From Sporosarcina sp. PTS2304 (GTDB taxonomy: Bacteria; Bacillota; Bacilli; Bacillales_A; Planococcaceae), in NCBI RefSeq assembly GCF_003351785.1, contig NZ_CP031230.1, positions 2,952,501 through 3,016,500 of the forward strand: 64,000 nucleotides of DNA, read 5' to 3'. The notes under the pieces are model-generated. The model was given only the letters and a program-made list of their open reading frames with translations. It was not told the DNA's origin and ran no database searches. Both the position numbers and the translations under genes were made by a program. Shown here in pieces: positions 37,901 to 46,548 of this stretch (its first letter is position 1; the number at the start of each line of letters is the position of its first letter).

Positions 37901-39348
37901 AACGAATTAGAGCGTGTACTGCAAAATTACCTGCGCTCGAAGCAGCTAAAGAAGATGCAGAGAAAATGGAACGTACAAAGCAAAGGGAAGTCGATCGGCA
38001 ACAAGGGCGTGTGCAGGTAAAACAATCAGAGGTACAGGATCCGTTAGAATTCCATCAAGCATTATCGATCGAAAATCAAGAATTACAGCTGGCATGGCAA
38101 ACATGGAGACAGTCTTTTAATTCATTAGAACGTGACAGACTGCATATTTCACAGCAAGTGGAACATTGGCAGAAGATGAAAGAGATATTGCAGAATGATG
38201 CAGTCATTCATCAGTTTTTACTAGAAGAAATTAATGCAATCGAATTGTCTAACGAGGAAATGGTGGACTTTAGCTATCATGCCAATAAAAGAATAGTAAA
38301 AGTCCGAAAAGATTTAAAAGATTCAGGTCAAATGTATGAAGAGGAAATGTTGAGGGTGGATAAAGAGAGTATGAATTATATCGCTTTTTGTCGCACAACG
38401 ATTACGGATAGCCGCCTCAAACAGACGGCTGTTCAAGGAATTGAAACAAGAAGTTCTTATCAAGATGTATTGTATTATAAACAACTGTTAGAGAAACGAT
38501 TGCATACAGCCGAACAATATGCGGAACAACATATTCAGTCTCATGATAAAGAACTGGAACTATTCCTTCGTCATATGAGTACGCATATTCGTAATTTGCG
38601 AAATGAATTGCTTACAATTCCTAAAAAAACAGCTGTAAAAATAGAAGATAGCTGGCGTCGAGTCTTTCACATTACGGTTCCTGAATGGCTAGATCATGAA
38701 GGGAAACAACTTTTGCGCTCACATATCCATTGGATTCTAGCACAATTGGAATTGGAAGAATATCGTTCAGATGATGGGGAATTAGATCATATAAAAGTGA
38801 GGAATCGTTTGGAAAGATGGTTGAACTCACGTCAGTTGCTGCAAGTAGTTCTTCAAAATAAACCGATTCGAATTTCTTGTCATAAAGTGACGAATGATAA
38901 TAAGATTTCGCGCGCTGCATATACGTGGGAAGAATCAAATAGCTGGTCAGGTGGAGAAAAGTGGAGTAAAAATATGTCTCTCTTTTTAGGCCTTCTCAAT
39001 TATGTAGCCGAGAAAAAGCAACATATTCAACCACATATGAAGCGGCACCGTTCGGTTATTTTAGATAATCCATTTGGTAAAGCATCTAGTAGTCATGTAC
39101 TCACACCGGTATTTTTTATTGCAGAACAACTAGGTTTTCAAATCATCACATTGACAGCACATGCGGAAGGAAAGTTCCTCCGAGATTTCTTCCCAGTCGT
39201 CTACAGTTGCCGCCTACGCCAAGCGATTGGAAGCGACCGTCAAGTCATGACGACAAAAAAGGCTATCCAATCTGCCTATTTGCGAGACTTGGAGCCAGAG
39301 AAATTCGAACGACTAAATCAAGTAGAACAAATAAAGTTATTTGAATAA
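34954..39348 (+). CDS. jetC: Wadjet SMC-like ATPase JetC
   Basis: 1464-residue MukB/SMC-type ATPase, the DNA loop-extruding motor. N-terminal head with Walker A (VLENGGGKTVF, near residue 43); two long coiled-coil arms (about 230-620 and 760-1230) around a hinge region; C-terminal head with the ABC signature SGGEKWSKNMSLF (about 1330) and Walker B VILDNPFGKASS (about 1368), where Asn stands in the place of the usual catalytic Glu, as is common in this family. ATG at 34954 behind AAAAGGAGG; it overlaps jetB by 23 bases. The gene is intact, so the system is probably functional. Confidence 0.9.
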   Translation: MPTISKIRFTNVVYENGDKRYNDEVFLFDGHNGAVVLENGGGKTVFIQTALQAIIPHVQVANRKMKDTLRLDEGPAHIAIEWILSEKPRRYGLTCVTLFMTKESLDSLKYVYEYSSEDAHSIENLPFIRGKRPAEKGEMQDYYNQMDKQQMNAHTFDTKERYIAHLEENFHIVSSEWESIVKINSGEGDVERFFDDCRTTGQLVDRLLIPTIEEGMAGFESDKFAISFESRLNSFQEYKHFQDKLGEYRKIQTRLDELTTHFERLEQKRTVYVQSKMTAKAYAQYADKEHASFQDELQEADVALDGLEVDKKVLTHREKSLAIAVEQDKLKELEEQLRTLQSESRKAEAKWRAVKTQLDHLRLADQLQQQEALSSRIERLQQELLVWDEKVESEDALEQFQAVGQQLAGAFEKKKATFEKKLKSSNGELRQIKNNIQQETETVKSLQKKIDTSRLNEHAESIMISNLQREMEEVEKEILLDQSHISIEEQQKLWNNEHVQLDEKIIGLKNRNKQLKILSEKAVEEQDDQQQQLKDVRRYFTEKKMHVKEILGEEQLVIAKLQESSIVWTNLDSIYDRQESIEQSVQEDIIRYTSQFEMLLADERAATRLYDDYKDQQYFFADAVLADQLNRWQNQFSFLQTGIEFMMNLKMEETLTEDYPFWAMALITIEKEKPSLLKKLQDSQKELQFPVHILTLDEATAIVQGGKSHEVDWITPAHWTSALTSEAFEEWKKDIRNKAEAATEIRKSLHLELEQRKRLYEAFQHFIQRYPLSYKQKLQLEVNELQRKEFELDKQMTKNREQISSYQQEMENNRNQIDNLTNELQGFTIYIEKAKNYLKKKRKKLEHEKTKKYYEEEILTFTKDKKKADRYLDERQEDLNDTESIIRETEAQLAKEVIDHPLFAKVKHERTMFSNRPIKIIMEEYEEWERKVSGLVAEQNVVKRELQGAMEQLEGVVLQIESITLDNPMILKDVGDFPSNGKERIRACTAKLPALEAAKEDAEKMERTKQREVDRQQGRVQVKQSEVQDPLEFHQALSIENQELQLAWQTWRQSFNSLERDRLHISQQVEHWQKMKEILQNDAVIHQFLLEEINAIELSNEEMVDFSYHANKRIVKVRKDLKDSGQMYEEEMLRVDKESMNYIAFCRTTITDSRLKQTAVQGIETRSSYQDVLYYKQLLEKRLHTAEQYAEQHIQSHDKELELFLRHMSTHIRNLRNELLTIPKKTAVKIEDSWRRVFHITVPEWLDHEGKQLLRSHIHWILAQLELEEYRSDDGELDHIKVRNRLERWLNSRQLLQVVLQNKPIRISCHKVTNDNKISRAAYTWEESNSWSGGEKWSKNMSLFLGLLNYVAEKKQHIQPHMKRHRSVILDNPFGKASSSHVLTPVFFIAEQLGFQIITLTAHAEGKFLRDFFPVVYSCRLRQAIGSDRQVMTTKKAIQSAYLRDLEPEKFERLNQVEQIKLFE

Positions 39349-39360
39349 AATAACCTTTTG

Positions 39361-39407
39361 GGTATCTGTGCGTGAAACTATCATGTTTCTTACACAGATA
39401 CCTTTTT
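39361..39407 (+). terminator. Terminator of the Wadjet operon
   Basis: GGTATCTGTG pairs with CACAGATACC, with a further GAAAC/GTTTC inner stem, then five T. Ends the four-gene operon. Between here and 39743 (about 330 AT-rich bases) no gene or clear motif is seen; it should hold the promoter of the next gene. Confidence 0.88.
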
Positions 39408-39743
39408 CATAGCCGCTATTCCTTCGCTCTTCGATATTTCCATGTAATTCTGATAGTCTTACTTTAACTCTATAATCATTTGTGAAAATAGTGAATCGAC
39501 TATGTAATTTCCTCATCAAGTAAGCATTCAATAACTTTTACTCAAATTTTATCATTGCTTTACCTTTATCATTCACGTAATAAAATGATACTTTAGTCTT
39601 TATTAATATACTATATTCACTATACGATACGAGTGCTATATACCTATTGCGCTAATAGAATTTTACCTGTAAAAGATTAAGATAGGAGTGATTTAAAAAG
39701 GGATTTTATATAGATGTAATTACGAGGGGAGCGCAATACATAT

Positions 39744-41270
39744 ATGGAGTTAAACGAGGCACTACTACTTTTACTAACGCATGGATTACCCATTTTGTTT
39801 TTGACATATATGGCAACAGATATACTCCTTCGTAATAAAAGAAAAACAGAGCACGTGCTATTAAGTCTTATTGCTTGTTGCTTTTTATTATTATTTGTAG
39901 AAGAGTTTGTGAGAAACCAAGTCTCTATAAAATATAGTCCTATTCTTTCTTCTCTTTGGTTAAGTAGTGTTGGATCTATTATTCCTGCATTGTGCTTTCA
40001 CTTTATTATTAAATTTACAGGTTTACATGCTAAATGGCCGCGTTTTCTATATCCGTATATCTTTTATATTCCTTTGATCGTAGTGGTCATAAATATTTTT
40101 ACAGGTGCCGAAATAATATATACGGAAGATTTTTTTGAAGTCGGAATGTGGAAATATCCTAGTTACAACGAGAGTTATTATATAGCGATGATCGTCAGTA
40201 CTATAATAGATTGTATGTTTTTACTTCCTTTATGGATTGCAAAATCGAAGACGAAATTGGTAGAACAGCAGGCGATTTATCACCAATTATTAATAGGAGT
40301 ATGTGTGGCAATTGCACTAAATATTATATTAGGCTTTTTTCCATACATAAATATATTACCGCCTTATCCTTATATATATGCGGGTATCGTTTGGTGTTAT
40401 TTCCTTCGACGAATTATGAAAAAGTATGATTTTTTGAATTTATACGATAAGCGCTATGAAAAGTTGTTCCAGTTAAATCCTAATGCCATTTTACTTCTTG
40501 ACTTTCATGGGATAATTCATGAAGCCAATCCTGCAGCAAAACAATTACTTGATCGTTTGAACCTTTCGCAAGAACAGTTATTTTCAGTGCTAAGCGAAGA
40601 CTTGAAGAATCAGCTTATGAAAGAAAGTCAAATTAAAGATTATGCGTTAAGTATTGAGACCAATGATGTAGAATTTTCATTACTTGTACATGCAGATTAT
40701 TTACTGGTAGAGAATCAGATGCACATTCTTTTACTTCTTCACGATGTCACGCTACAAAAGCAGTATCAAAGAGAAATCGAGTTTCTTGCATATCATGATG
40801 CGTTAACTCGGCTGCCTAATCTCCGATTGTTTACTAAACATTTAGAAAATGCGTTAGAATCGTCTGCAAAACAACAAAAAACACTTAGCTTGTTTTTGCT
40901 AGACGTTGATAATTTCAAATGTTTAAACGACACGTACGGCCATCAAGCGGGAGATGAATTGCTTCAAGTGATAGCACGTATATTGCAGCATGCAGTAGAT
41001 GATATAGGGGAAGTTGCACGACTGGGCGGAGATGAATTTGTTTTATTTTTACGAGACGTACATTCTAGCCAACAGGAGCGATTTATTGAAAGTGTGAAAT
41101 CGTCGTTCTTACAATATATTTCCAGAAATTATTCAGACATACCAGTTTCACTTAGCATGGGTGTCAGTCAATTTCCTGAAGATGGAACAGATGGACAGAC
41201 GCTTATCCATTATGCAGATCAAGCTATGTATACCGCGAAGCGAAAGTATAAAGTAGAAGTTTTGGGTTAG
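39744..41270 (+). CDS. Membrane 7TM-PAS-GGDEF diguanylate cyclase
   Basis: 508-residue membrane protein predicted to make cyclic di-GMP. Seven N-terminal membrane helices (about 8-225) of the type found in histidine-kinase N-terminal 7TM sensors; a PAS-like segment (about 240-335, LFQLNPNAILLLDFHGIIHEANP); GGDEF domain (about 345-505) with LTRLPNLRLF, LDVDNFKCLNDTYGHQAGDELL and an intact RLGGDEFVLF active loop. No RxxD inhibitory site directly before the loop. Start ATG 39744; the nearest site GAGGGG is rather far (about 14 bases), so translation may be weak. Single gene between terminators. Confidence 0.88.
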   Translation: MELNEALLLLLTHGLPILFLTYMATDILLRNKRKTEHVLLSLIACCFLLLFVEEFVRNQVSIKYSPILSSLWLSSVGSIIPALCFHFIIKFTGLHAKWPRFLYPYIFYIPLIVVVINIFTGAEIIYTEDFFEVGMWKYPSYNESYYIAMIVSTIIDCMFLLPLWIAKSKTKLVEQQAIYHQLLIGVCVAIALNIILGFFPYINILPPYPYIYAGIVWCYFLRRIMKKYDFLNLYDKRYEKLFQLNPNAILLLDFHGIIHEANPAAKQLLDRLNLSQEQLFSVLSEDLKNQLMKESQIKDYALSIETNDVEFSLLVHADYLLVENQMHILLLLHDVTLQKQYQREIEFLAYHDALTRLPNLRLFTKHLENALESSAKQQKTLSLFLLDVDNFKCLNDTYGHQAGDELLQVIARILQHAVDDIGEVARLGGDEFVLFLRDVHSSQQERFIESVKSSFLQYISRNYSDIPVSLSMGVSQFPEDGTDGQTLIHYADQAMYTAKRKYKVEVLG

Positions 41271-41286
41271 ATAGGAGAATACAAAT

Positions 41287-41325
41287 AGCCTACTACATGC
41301 ACTGCGCACGTAGTAGGCTTTTTTT
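41287..41325 (+). terminator. Terminator after GGDEF gene
   Basis: AGCCTACTAC pairs with GTAGTAGGCT, then seven T. Clear Rho-independent terminator. Confidence 0.9.
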
Positions 41326-41362
41326 ATATACGATCCAGCCACGTTTTCTTCATAAATAATAA

Positions 41363-41398
41363 AACAGTTCCTTAACAACTGTTGTCACTTTCCGACAA
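41363..41398. promoter_or_regulatory. Inverted repeats upstream of putB
   Basis: Two adjoining dyads: AACAGTT-N7-AACTGTT (41363-41383) and TTGTC-N7-GACAA (41382-41398); TTGTCG recurs twice further on before the gene. They are candidates for regulator (PutR) binding sites in front of the proline dehydrogenase gene. Seen directly; function inferred. Confidence 0.35.
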
Positions 41399-41533
41399 AC
41401 AGAGCGGTTTTTTCTTGTCGCTTGTAGCCATTGTCATCAGTCTTTTGTCGGGTGTACAATAAAGTAGGAAAGCGGTTACATACTAAACACACTTAATCAA
41501 TACTATAAATATATTAGCGAGGGAGATAGCATC

Positions 41534-42508
41534 ATGCCATTAGTAAAAGATTTTTTCATCGGTTTATCTAAAAACCAATTATTGAACAAAGCAGCGAAGA
41601 CATACGGTTTAAAACTAGGTGCACAAAACGTCGTAGCAGGAACGACAATTGCTGAAACGATTGAAAGCATTAAAAAACTAAATGCTCATGGGATTTCTTG
41701 TACAGTGGACAACTTGGGTGAGTTTGTTTTTGAAAAAGAGGAAGCGATTAAAGCAAAAGAGCAAATTCTCCAAATGATTGAAGCGATTCATACGGAAGAA
41801 GTGGATGCTCATATTTCATTGAAGCCTACACAACTAGGACTTGATATCGACTATGATTTCTGTTTAGAAAACTTGACGGAAATTGTGAAAAAAGCAAACG
41901 AGTACGATATCTTTATCAATCTGGATATGGAAGATCATCTCCACTTACAGCCGTCGTTTGATCTTTTAGATGAGTTGTCAAAAACATACGATAATGTAGG
42001 AACAGTTATTCAAGCATATTTTTATCGTGCAGAAGATGATATCGAAAAGTATAAAAATTTCCGTTTGCGTATTGTAAAAGGTGCGTATAAAGAGACGGAA
42101 GAGCATGCGTATCAAACGAAAGAAGAAATTGATGCGAACTTTATTCGATTGATCGAATGGCATTTACAACATGGGAAATTTACATCGATTGCGACGCATG
42201 ATCATCATGTCATCAATCATGTAAAGCGATTCGCTAAAGAACATAATATCCCGAATGAACAATATGAATTCCAAATGCTATACGGATTCCGTAAAGAACT
42301 TCAATTGCAACTAGCGCAAGAAGGCTATAACTTTACGACGTATGTACCGTTTGGAAATGACTGGTACGGCTATTTCATGCGTCGCTTAGCTGAAAGACCG
42401 CAAAACTTGAATTTAGTTGTGAAACAAACATTTACAAAAAAGAATAATGTATTGATTGGCTTAACGGCAGGGGCATTTTTACTTGGCAGACTTACGAAGA
42501 AAAAATAA
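41534..42508 (+). CDS. putB: Proline dehydrogenase
   Basis: 324-residue flavoenzyme oxidising L-proline to 1-pyrroline-5-carboxylate, first step of proline breakdown; length fits the single-function Bacillus PutB/FadM enzymes. TIM-barrel landmarks are HISLKPTQLG, INLDMEDH, TVIQAYFYRAEDD, LRIVKGAYKE, SIATHDHHVI, EFQMLYGF and the C-terminal YVPFGNDWYGYFMRRLAERPQN that binds substrate and FAD. A short hydrophobic tail (VLIGLTAGAFLLG) may touch the membrane. Start ATG behind GCGAGGGAG. putP follows and putR lies 2.7 kb downstream; the P5C dehydrogenase gene normally between them is missing from this locus. Confidence 0.93.
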   Translation: MPLVKDFFIGLSKNQLLNKAAKTYGLKLGAQNVVAGTTIAETIESIKKLNAHGISCTVDNLGEFVFEKEEAIKAKEQILQMIEAIHTEEVDAHISLKPTQLGLDIDYDFCLENLTEIVKKANEYDIFINLDMEDHLHLQPSFDLLDELSKTYDNVGTVIQAYFYRAEDDIEKYKNFRLRIVKGAYKETEEHAYQTKEEIDANFIRLIEWHLQHGKFTSIATHDHHVINHVKRFAKEHNIPNEQYEFQMLYGFRKELQLQLAQEGYNFTTYVPFGNDWYGYFMRRLAERPQNLNLVVKQTFTKKNNVLIGLTAGAFLLGRLTKKK

Positions 42509-42587
42509 TATGGATATCTCGAGATTTATACTGTGGATGTTCAAGGCGAATTAAGACTACAGTAGAAGTATTATGTAATTGAATTAG

Positions 42588-42630
42588 AGGCTGTCATGAA
42601 TCTATCGCTTGCGTGACAGCCTTTGTTTTT
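42588..42630 (+). terminator. Terminator after putB
   Basis: AGGCTGTCA pairs with TGACAGCCT, followed by TTGTTTTT. Separates putB from putP, so putP needs its own promoter. Confidence 0.85.
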
Positions 42631-42643
42631 CAAAATATTCTGT

Positions 42644-42669
42644 ATTAACTATGTTATAGTGTAGTTAAT
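42644..42669 (+). promoter_or_regulatory. Dyad operator over the putP promoter
   Basis: ATTAACTA and TAGTTAAT form a perfect 8-bp dyad with a 10-base centre. A likely -10 element (TATAGT, 42655-42660) lies within it. A regulator bound here would cover the putP promoter. Seen directly; function inferred. Confidence 0.45.
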
Positions 42670-42694
42670 ATTAAAAATAGAAAGGAGTTTCGCT

Positions 42695-44176
42695 ATGTCC
42701 AATGAAATGTATCAGTTAATCGCTATTGTTGTGTATATGTCTGCCATGATTTTTATCGGTTGGTATGCGTATAAACGTACGTCTAATCTGACTGATTACA
42801 TGCTGGGGGGGCGTTCACTCGGACCTTTAGTTACTGCACTAAGCGCAGGAGCTGCAGATATGTCCGGTTGGTTATTGATGGGACTTCCAGGTGCTATTTT
42901 CATGAACGGATTGGTCGAGACGTGGATTGCGATCGGTTTGACACTTGGTGCGTATTTAAACTACGTTCTTGTTGCACCTCGTCTGCGAGCGTATACACAA
43001 GTTTCAGGGGATTCCATTACAATTCCGAGTTACTTGGAGAGTCGTTTGAAAGACAAGTCCCGCTTGCTTCGTATTGTTTCAGGTATTGTTATATTGATTT
43101 TCTTTACATTTTACGTTTCTTCTGGAATGGTAGCAGGAGGGAAATTTTTCCTTAGTTCATTTGGTTTGGACTATCACGTTGGGTTACTGATTGTTTCAGC
43201 TGTCGTCATCTTTTATACGCTGTTCGGCGGATTTTTGGCGGTCAGCTATACCGACGTCGTGCAAGGCGTTATTATGTTCTTCTCCCTATTGCTAGTTCCG
43301 ATTTTTGGTCTCTTTCTGACAGGTGGTTTTCAAGAAACAACACAAAGTATTCGTGCAGTAGATCCGCAATTGCTGAACTTTGTTTCGGGGGCTTCTTTCC
43401 TCGGTATCTTATCGGCAGTAGCGTGGGGTCTTGGGTACTTTGGTCAACCACACATAATTGTTCGTTTCATGGCTATCAGTTCAGTGAAAGAAATTAAAAA
43501 AGCTAAGCGCATCGGTATTGGTTGGATGATTTTGAGTTTGTTTGGAGCGGTAGGAACGGCACTCGTCGGTATCGCGTACTACCAACAAAATAATACGACA
43601 CTTGCAGATGCGGAAACGGTATTTATCGTGCTCGGTCAGATCCTTTTCCACCCGTTCATCGGCGGGGTAGTATTGGCGGCTGTTTTAGCAGCTGTTATGA
43701 GTACGATTTCATCCCAACTGATCGTAACATCTTCTGCTTTAATCGAGGATTTATACAAAGCAGTAATTAAAACAGATGCATCAGATAAGCAGTATGTTTT
43801 CTACGGTCGGATGGCAGTATTGATCGTTTCGATCGTGGCGATGTTCTTGGCATGGCCGAATAACGAATCAATTTTGAGCATCGTGTCGTTTGCTTGGGCA
43901 GGATTCGGAGCCTCATTTGGACCAATCATCTTACTTTCATTGTATTGGAGAAAGATTACGGCAAAAGGAGCGCTTGCAGGTATTATTGCAGGAGCGGTTA
44001 CAGTCTTGATCTGGGGAAATATCGACATACTTAAAACAACATTGTATGAAATTGTACCAGGTTTCATTATTTGTTTCGTCGTTACGTATGTTGTCAGTTT
44101 GCTGACGTATCGTCCGAATGCGGAAATCGACAAAGAGTTTACGGATGCGATGGAGTTATTGCAGAAGGATAAATAA
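42695..44176 (+). CDS. putP: Sodium/proline symporter
   Basis: 493-residue sodium:solute symporter with about 13 membrane helices. Family marks: LGGRSLGPLVTALSAGAADMSGWLLMGLPGA near the N-terminus (sodium and proline site of PutP), GGFLAVSYTDVVQG, SAVAWGLGYFGQPHIIVRFMA and AAVMSTISSQLIVTSSALIEDLY. These match PutP rather than pantothenate or sugar members. Start ATG 42695 behind AAAGGAG. Takes up proline for the enzyme coded just upstream or for osmoprotection (OpuE-like use cannot be excluded). Confidence 0.92.
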   Translation: MSNEMYQLIAIVVYMSAMIFIGWYAYKRTSNLTDYMLGGRSLGPLVTALSAGAADMSGWLLMGLPGAIFMNGLVETWIAIGLTLGAYLNYVLVAPRLRAYTQVSGDSITIPSYLESRLKDKSRLLRIVSGIVILIFFTFYVSSGMVAGGKFFLSSFGLDYHVGLLIVSAVVIFYTLFGGFLAVSYTDVVQGVIMFFSLLLVPIFGLFLTGGFQETTQSIRAVDPQLLNFVSGASFLGILSAVAWGLGYFGQPHIIVRFMAISSVKEIKKAKRIGIGWMILSLFGAVGTALVGIAYYQQNNTTLADAETVFIVLGQILFHPFIGGVVLAAVLAAVMSTISSQLIVTSSALIEDLYKAVIKTDASDKQYVFYGRMAVLIVSIVAMFLAWPNNESILSIVSFAWAGFGASFGPIILLSLYWRKITAKGALAGIIAGAVTVLIWGNIDILKTTLYEIVPGFIICFVVTYVVSLLTYRPNAEIDKEFTDAMELLQKDK

Positions 44177-44255
44177 TATATCAAATCTGTTGTTTATTCG
44201 AAGGAACGAATTGGCTTTTGGAAATGAGATGCTTTTGACTAGGGTAAGGGAGTTA

Positions 44256-44693
44256 GTGTTCGTCCAGAAGTTGGAGTGGAGTAAGTGACTTCTCCTTTGC
44301 AGTAAAGAAAAATAGTGTACGTGTGAGGATTCTCCCTACAGAACCGGACGCTTTCCTGAGGGTGCGCGGCGGACTCGCCAGAAGTGCATTGGCGATTACG
44401 CCTGTCGCACTGATCCTCCAGGAGTCGCCGGTTCTTCCGGGAGAATCCTTGAGGTTGTGTCGGGAAGTCAGTTGGTGTTCGTCCATAAGTTGGAGTGGCG
44501 GAAGTGACTTCTCCAGTGCAGTGCAGAAAAGTAGTGTACGTGTGAGGATTCTCCCTACAGAACCGGACGCTTTCCTGAGGGTGCGCGGCGGACTCGCCAG
44601 AAGTGCATTGGCGATTACGCCTGTCGCACTGATCCTCCAGGAGTCGCCGGTTCTTCCGGGAGAATCCTTGAGGTTGTGTCCGTAAGTCAGTTC
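44256..44693. repeat. 219-bp unit in two tandem copies plus start of a third
   Basis: GTGTTCGTCCA begins units at 44256, 44475 and 44694. The two full copies are nearly identical, completely so over GTGTACGTGTGAGGATTCTC and onward for most of the unit. Each holds a palindrome with arms GGATTCTCCC...AGAACCGG and CCGGTTCT...GGGAGAATCC. GC-rich against an AT-rich background. Open frames up to 180 codons exist on both strands only because the unit lacks stops; they are not taken as genes. Fills the gap between putP and putR. Confidence 0.85.
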
Positions 44694-44943
44694 GTGTTCG
44701 TCCAGAAATAGAGTATGGTAAGTTCTGCTTCCTAAACTGTGTGGTGAAGCTTTGGATTGCCTGAGTGAATGCATATAGAGTCATTGCTTTTTCAGCTCAG
44801 TTCATCGAAACAGTCATAGTAGCTAGTAATACGTCACCACTTTTTAACTATAAAAACTATCGCATTGTATCAGACAAGTCTATTTACTTGGTCTTTCACT
44901 ACCTACAAAGAGTGATCAACCTGTCTTGCACACACTAAGTATG

Positions 44944-45062
44944 GCTTGCGCTGGAAGACGATCGACTCCGGGAGGATTAAGGACGACAGGTGTAACCCGC
45001 AGTGCACTTTTGCGGGGTCCACCGCGTCCCCTCCGGAAAGCGTATCGTCTGGAAGCGCAAGC
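44944..45062. repeat. Interspersed palindromic repeat before putR
   Basis: GCTTGCGCTGGAAGACGAT pairs with ATCGTCTGGAAGCGCAAGC (three mismatches) across about 80 bases of GC-rich sequence. Parts (CGTCCCCTCCGGAAAGCGTATCGTCTGGAAG) recur at 55590-55745 in the other orientation. Confidence 0.7.
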
Positions 45063-45127
45063 TGCATGACTCTTCAAGTCAGCCTTACCCCATTTTACAT
45101 AAAGCAACTGTTCTCAACTTATATAGC

Positions 45128-45168
45128 AAGCGAAGTAACGGGTGAATGACCTGTTGCTTCGCTTTTTT
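45128..45168 (+). terminator. Terminator-like hairpin upstream of putR
   Basis: AAGCGAAGTAACGGG pairs with CCTGTTGCTTCGCTT, followed by TTTTT. No gene lies directly before it on this strand apart from repeats, so it may end read-through from putP. Confidence 0.75.
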
Positions 45169-45245
45169 CGCTTAACTATACACATTCTTCAATTCGCAGT
45201 ATGATGGAAGGTGAATACAGAATATGCAGTAAAGGATGAGCCCCC

Positions 45246-46475
45246 ATGAGCGAGTTAATGAAAAAACTACAGAATATGACCGACCTAGACGATATTGCCG
45301 AACTCATGAGCATATTTCTTCAAAAACCTATTATTATTGAGAACAAACAATTTTCCTTATTGGCGTACAGTTCACAACAAATCGAGTTGTTTGATGACGC
45401 GAATAAGTCAACGATATTTACGAAGCAGTGGCCCCTTTCAATAGTAGAGGCATTTATGGACGCCGGTATCATTCATCAATTGGAAACTGTCAAGGGACCT
45501 TTTCGTGTACCGCGCATGGAAAGCATTGGTCTCAATCCACGTACGGTAGTGAGCGCCACATATAACGGTCGTGTCTATGGCTATATTTGGGTTCGTGAAA
45601 CAGATGGACCGTTACCAGATGAACAGCTTACCTTTTTAGATGAAGCTTCTATTCATATAGGACGACTGTTACATCAGGAAAGCCACCTGAAAGAGAGAGA
45701 AGAAGAAAAGACGACTCGTTTTTACAAGAAGTTGTTAGACCATACATTCCAAACAAAAGAAGAAATTACGAAAGAAGCTGCTTTTTTACCTGGCACGCTT
45801 CCAACTTCACTCGCAGTGGCAATGTTTTCTCTTTTGCCAGAAGACGAAAAAAGAGTAGCTGAACTGCTAGAAACCACTTCGCTATTCATCAGTGCGCTTA
45901 ATGAACAGGCGGTGTTATTTACAGATGGATTGTCTATCGTGTGCATAATGGGTACCAGTTCTTCTCCCGCTGATCTATCGACGACGATGGAAAGACTTGT
46001 GCGTACAGTGCTCAATCAGTTCAAATCACTTTCTATCTACGCGGGGATTGGAGAAGTATATAATGGTCTGCATCAACTTAGAAACAGTTATGTAGAAGCT
46101 CAAAAAGTAATACAGACAGCAAAATTTTTAGGAGATGCTTCTACAGTTCCTGTCTTATACCGGAAGCTCGGTGTCCTACGTCATTTACAAACTATTTCAG
46201 AAGCTGTTGAAGAAGAGCATTATGTGAATAAAGATTTACTAATTCTTCAACGTAAAGATCAAGACAGTCAAGCTGATTTATTGCGTACTTTGGAAGTGTA
46301 TTTAACAGCGCATTGCCGGATTAAAGCTGCAGCAGACGAACTGTTTATTCATACCAACACGTTAAAATACCGGTTACGACAAATTATGCAATTGACTTCT
46401 ATCACTTTCGATGATTTTAACCGTAATTGCCAGCTGTATATTGATTTGCAATTAATGAAAAGTAAAAACAAATAA
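45246..46475 (+). CDS. putR: PutR-like PucR/CdaR family proline regulator
   Basis: 409-residue transcriptional regulator. The N-terminal part is a GAF/PucR-like ligand domain (IENKQFSLLAYSSQ ... GYIWVRETDGPLPDEQ), the middle is the CdaR GGDEF-like domain (LSIYAGIGEVYNGLHQLRNSYVEAQKVIQTAK), and the C-terminus has the PucR helix-turn-helix AHCRIKAAADELFIHTNTLKYRLRQIMQLT. In B. subtilis PutR of this family activates proline use genes in response to proline; location beside putB-putP supports the same role here. Start ATG 45246 behind AAAGGATGAG. Confidence 0.82.
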   Translation: MSELMKKLQNMTDLDDIAELMSIFLQKPIIIENKQFSLLAYSSQQIELFDDANKSTIFTKQWPLSIVEAFMDAGIIHQLETVKGPFRVPRMESIGLNPRTVVSATYNGRVYGYIWVRETDGPLPDEQLTFLDEASIHIGRLLHQESHLKEREEEKTTRFYKKLLDHTFQTKEEITKEAAFLPGTLPTSLAVAMFSLLPEDEKRVAELLETTSLFISALNEQAVLFTDGLSIVCIMGTSSSPADLSTTMERLVRTVLNQFKSLSIYAGIGEVYNGLHQLRNSYVEAQKVIQTAKFLGDASTVPVLYRKLGVLRHLQTISEAVEEEHYVNKDLLILQRKDQDSQADLLRTLEVYLTAHCRIKAAADELFIHTNTLKYRLRQIMQLTSITFDDFNRNCQLYIDLQLMKSKNK

Positions 46476-46493
46476 CTAATAATGTACAACGTG

Positions 46494-46533
46494 AAAAACT
46501 CCGTATCCAGTCAACCGTGGATACGGAATTTTT
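46494..46533. terminator. Bidirectional terminator, putR and symporter gene
   Basis: TCCGTATCCA and TGGATACGGA arms with A-run before and T-run after; lies between convergent genes and can serve both. Confidence 0.85.
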
Positions 46534-46548
46534 ATAGTGCTCTATTTA

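Noticed and set aside
44239..44784. Minus-strand frames of 181 and 173 codons, plus-strand frame of 120 codons
   Set aside because: All arise from the 219-bp tandem repeat; two overlapping frames on one strand and one on the other cannot all be real, and composition is that of the intergenic repeat family.
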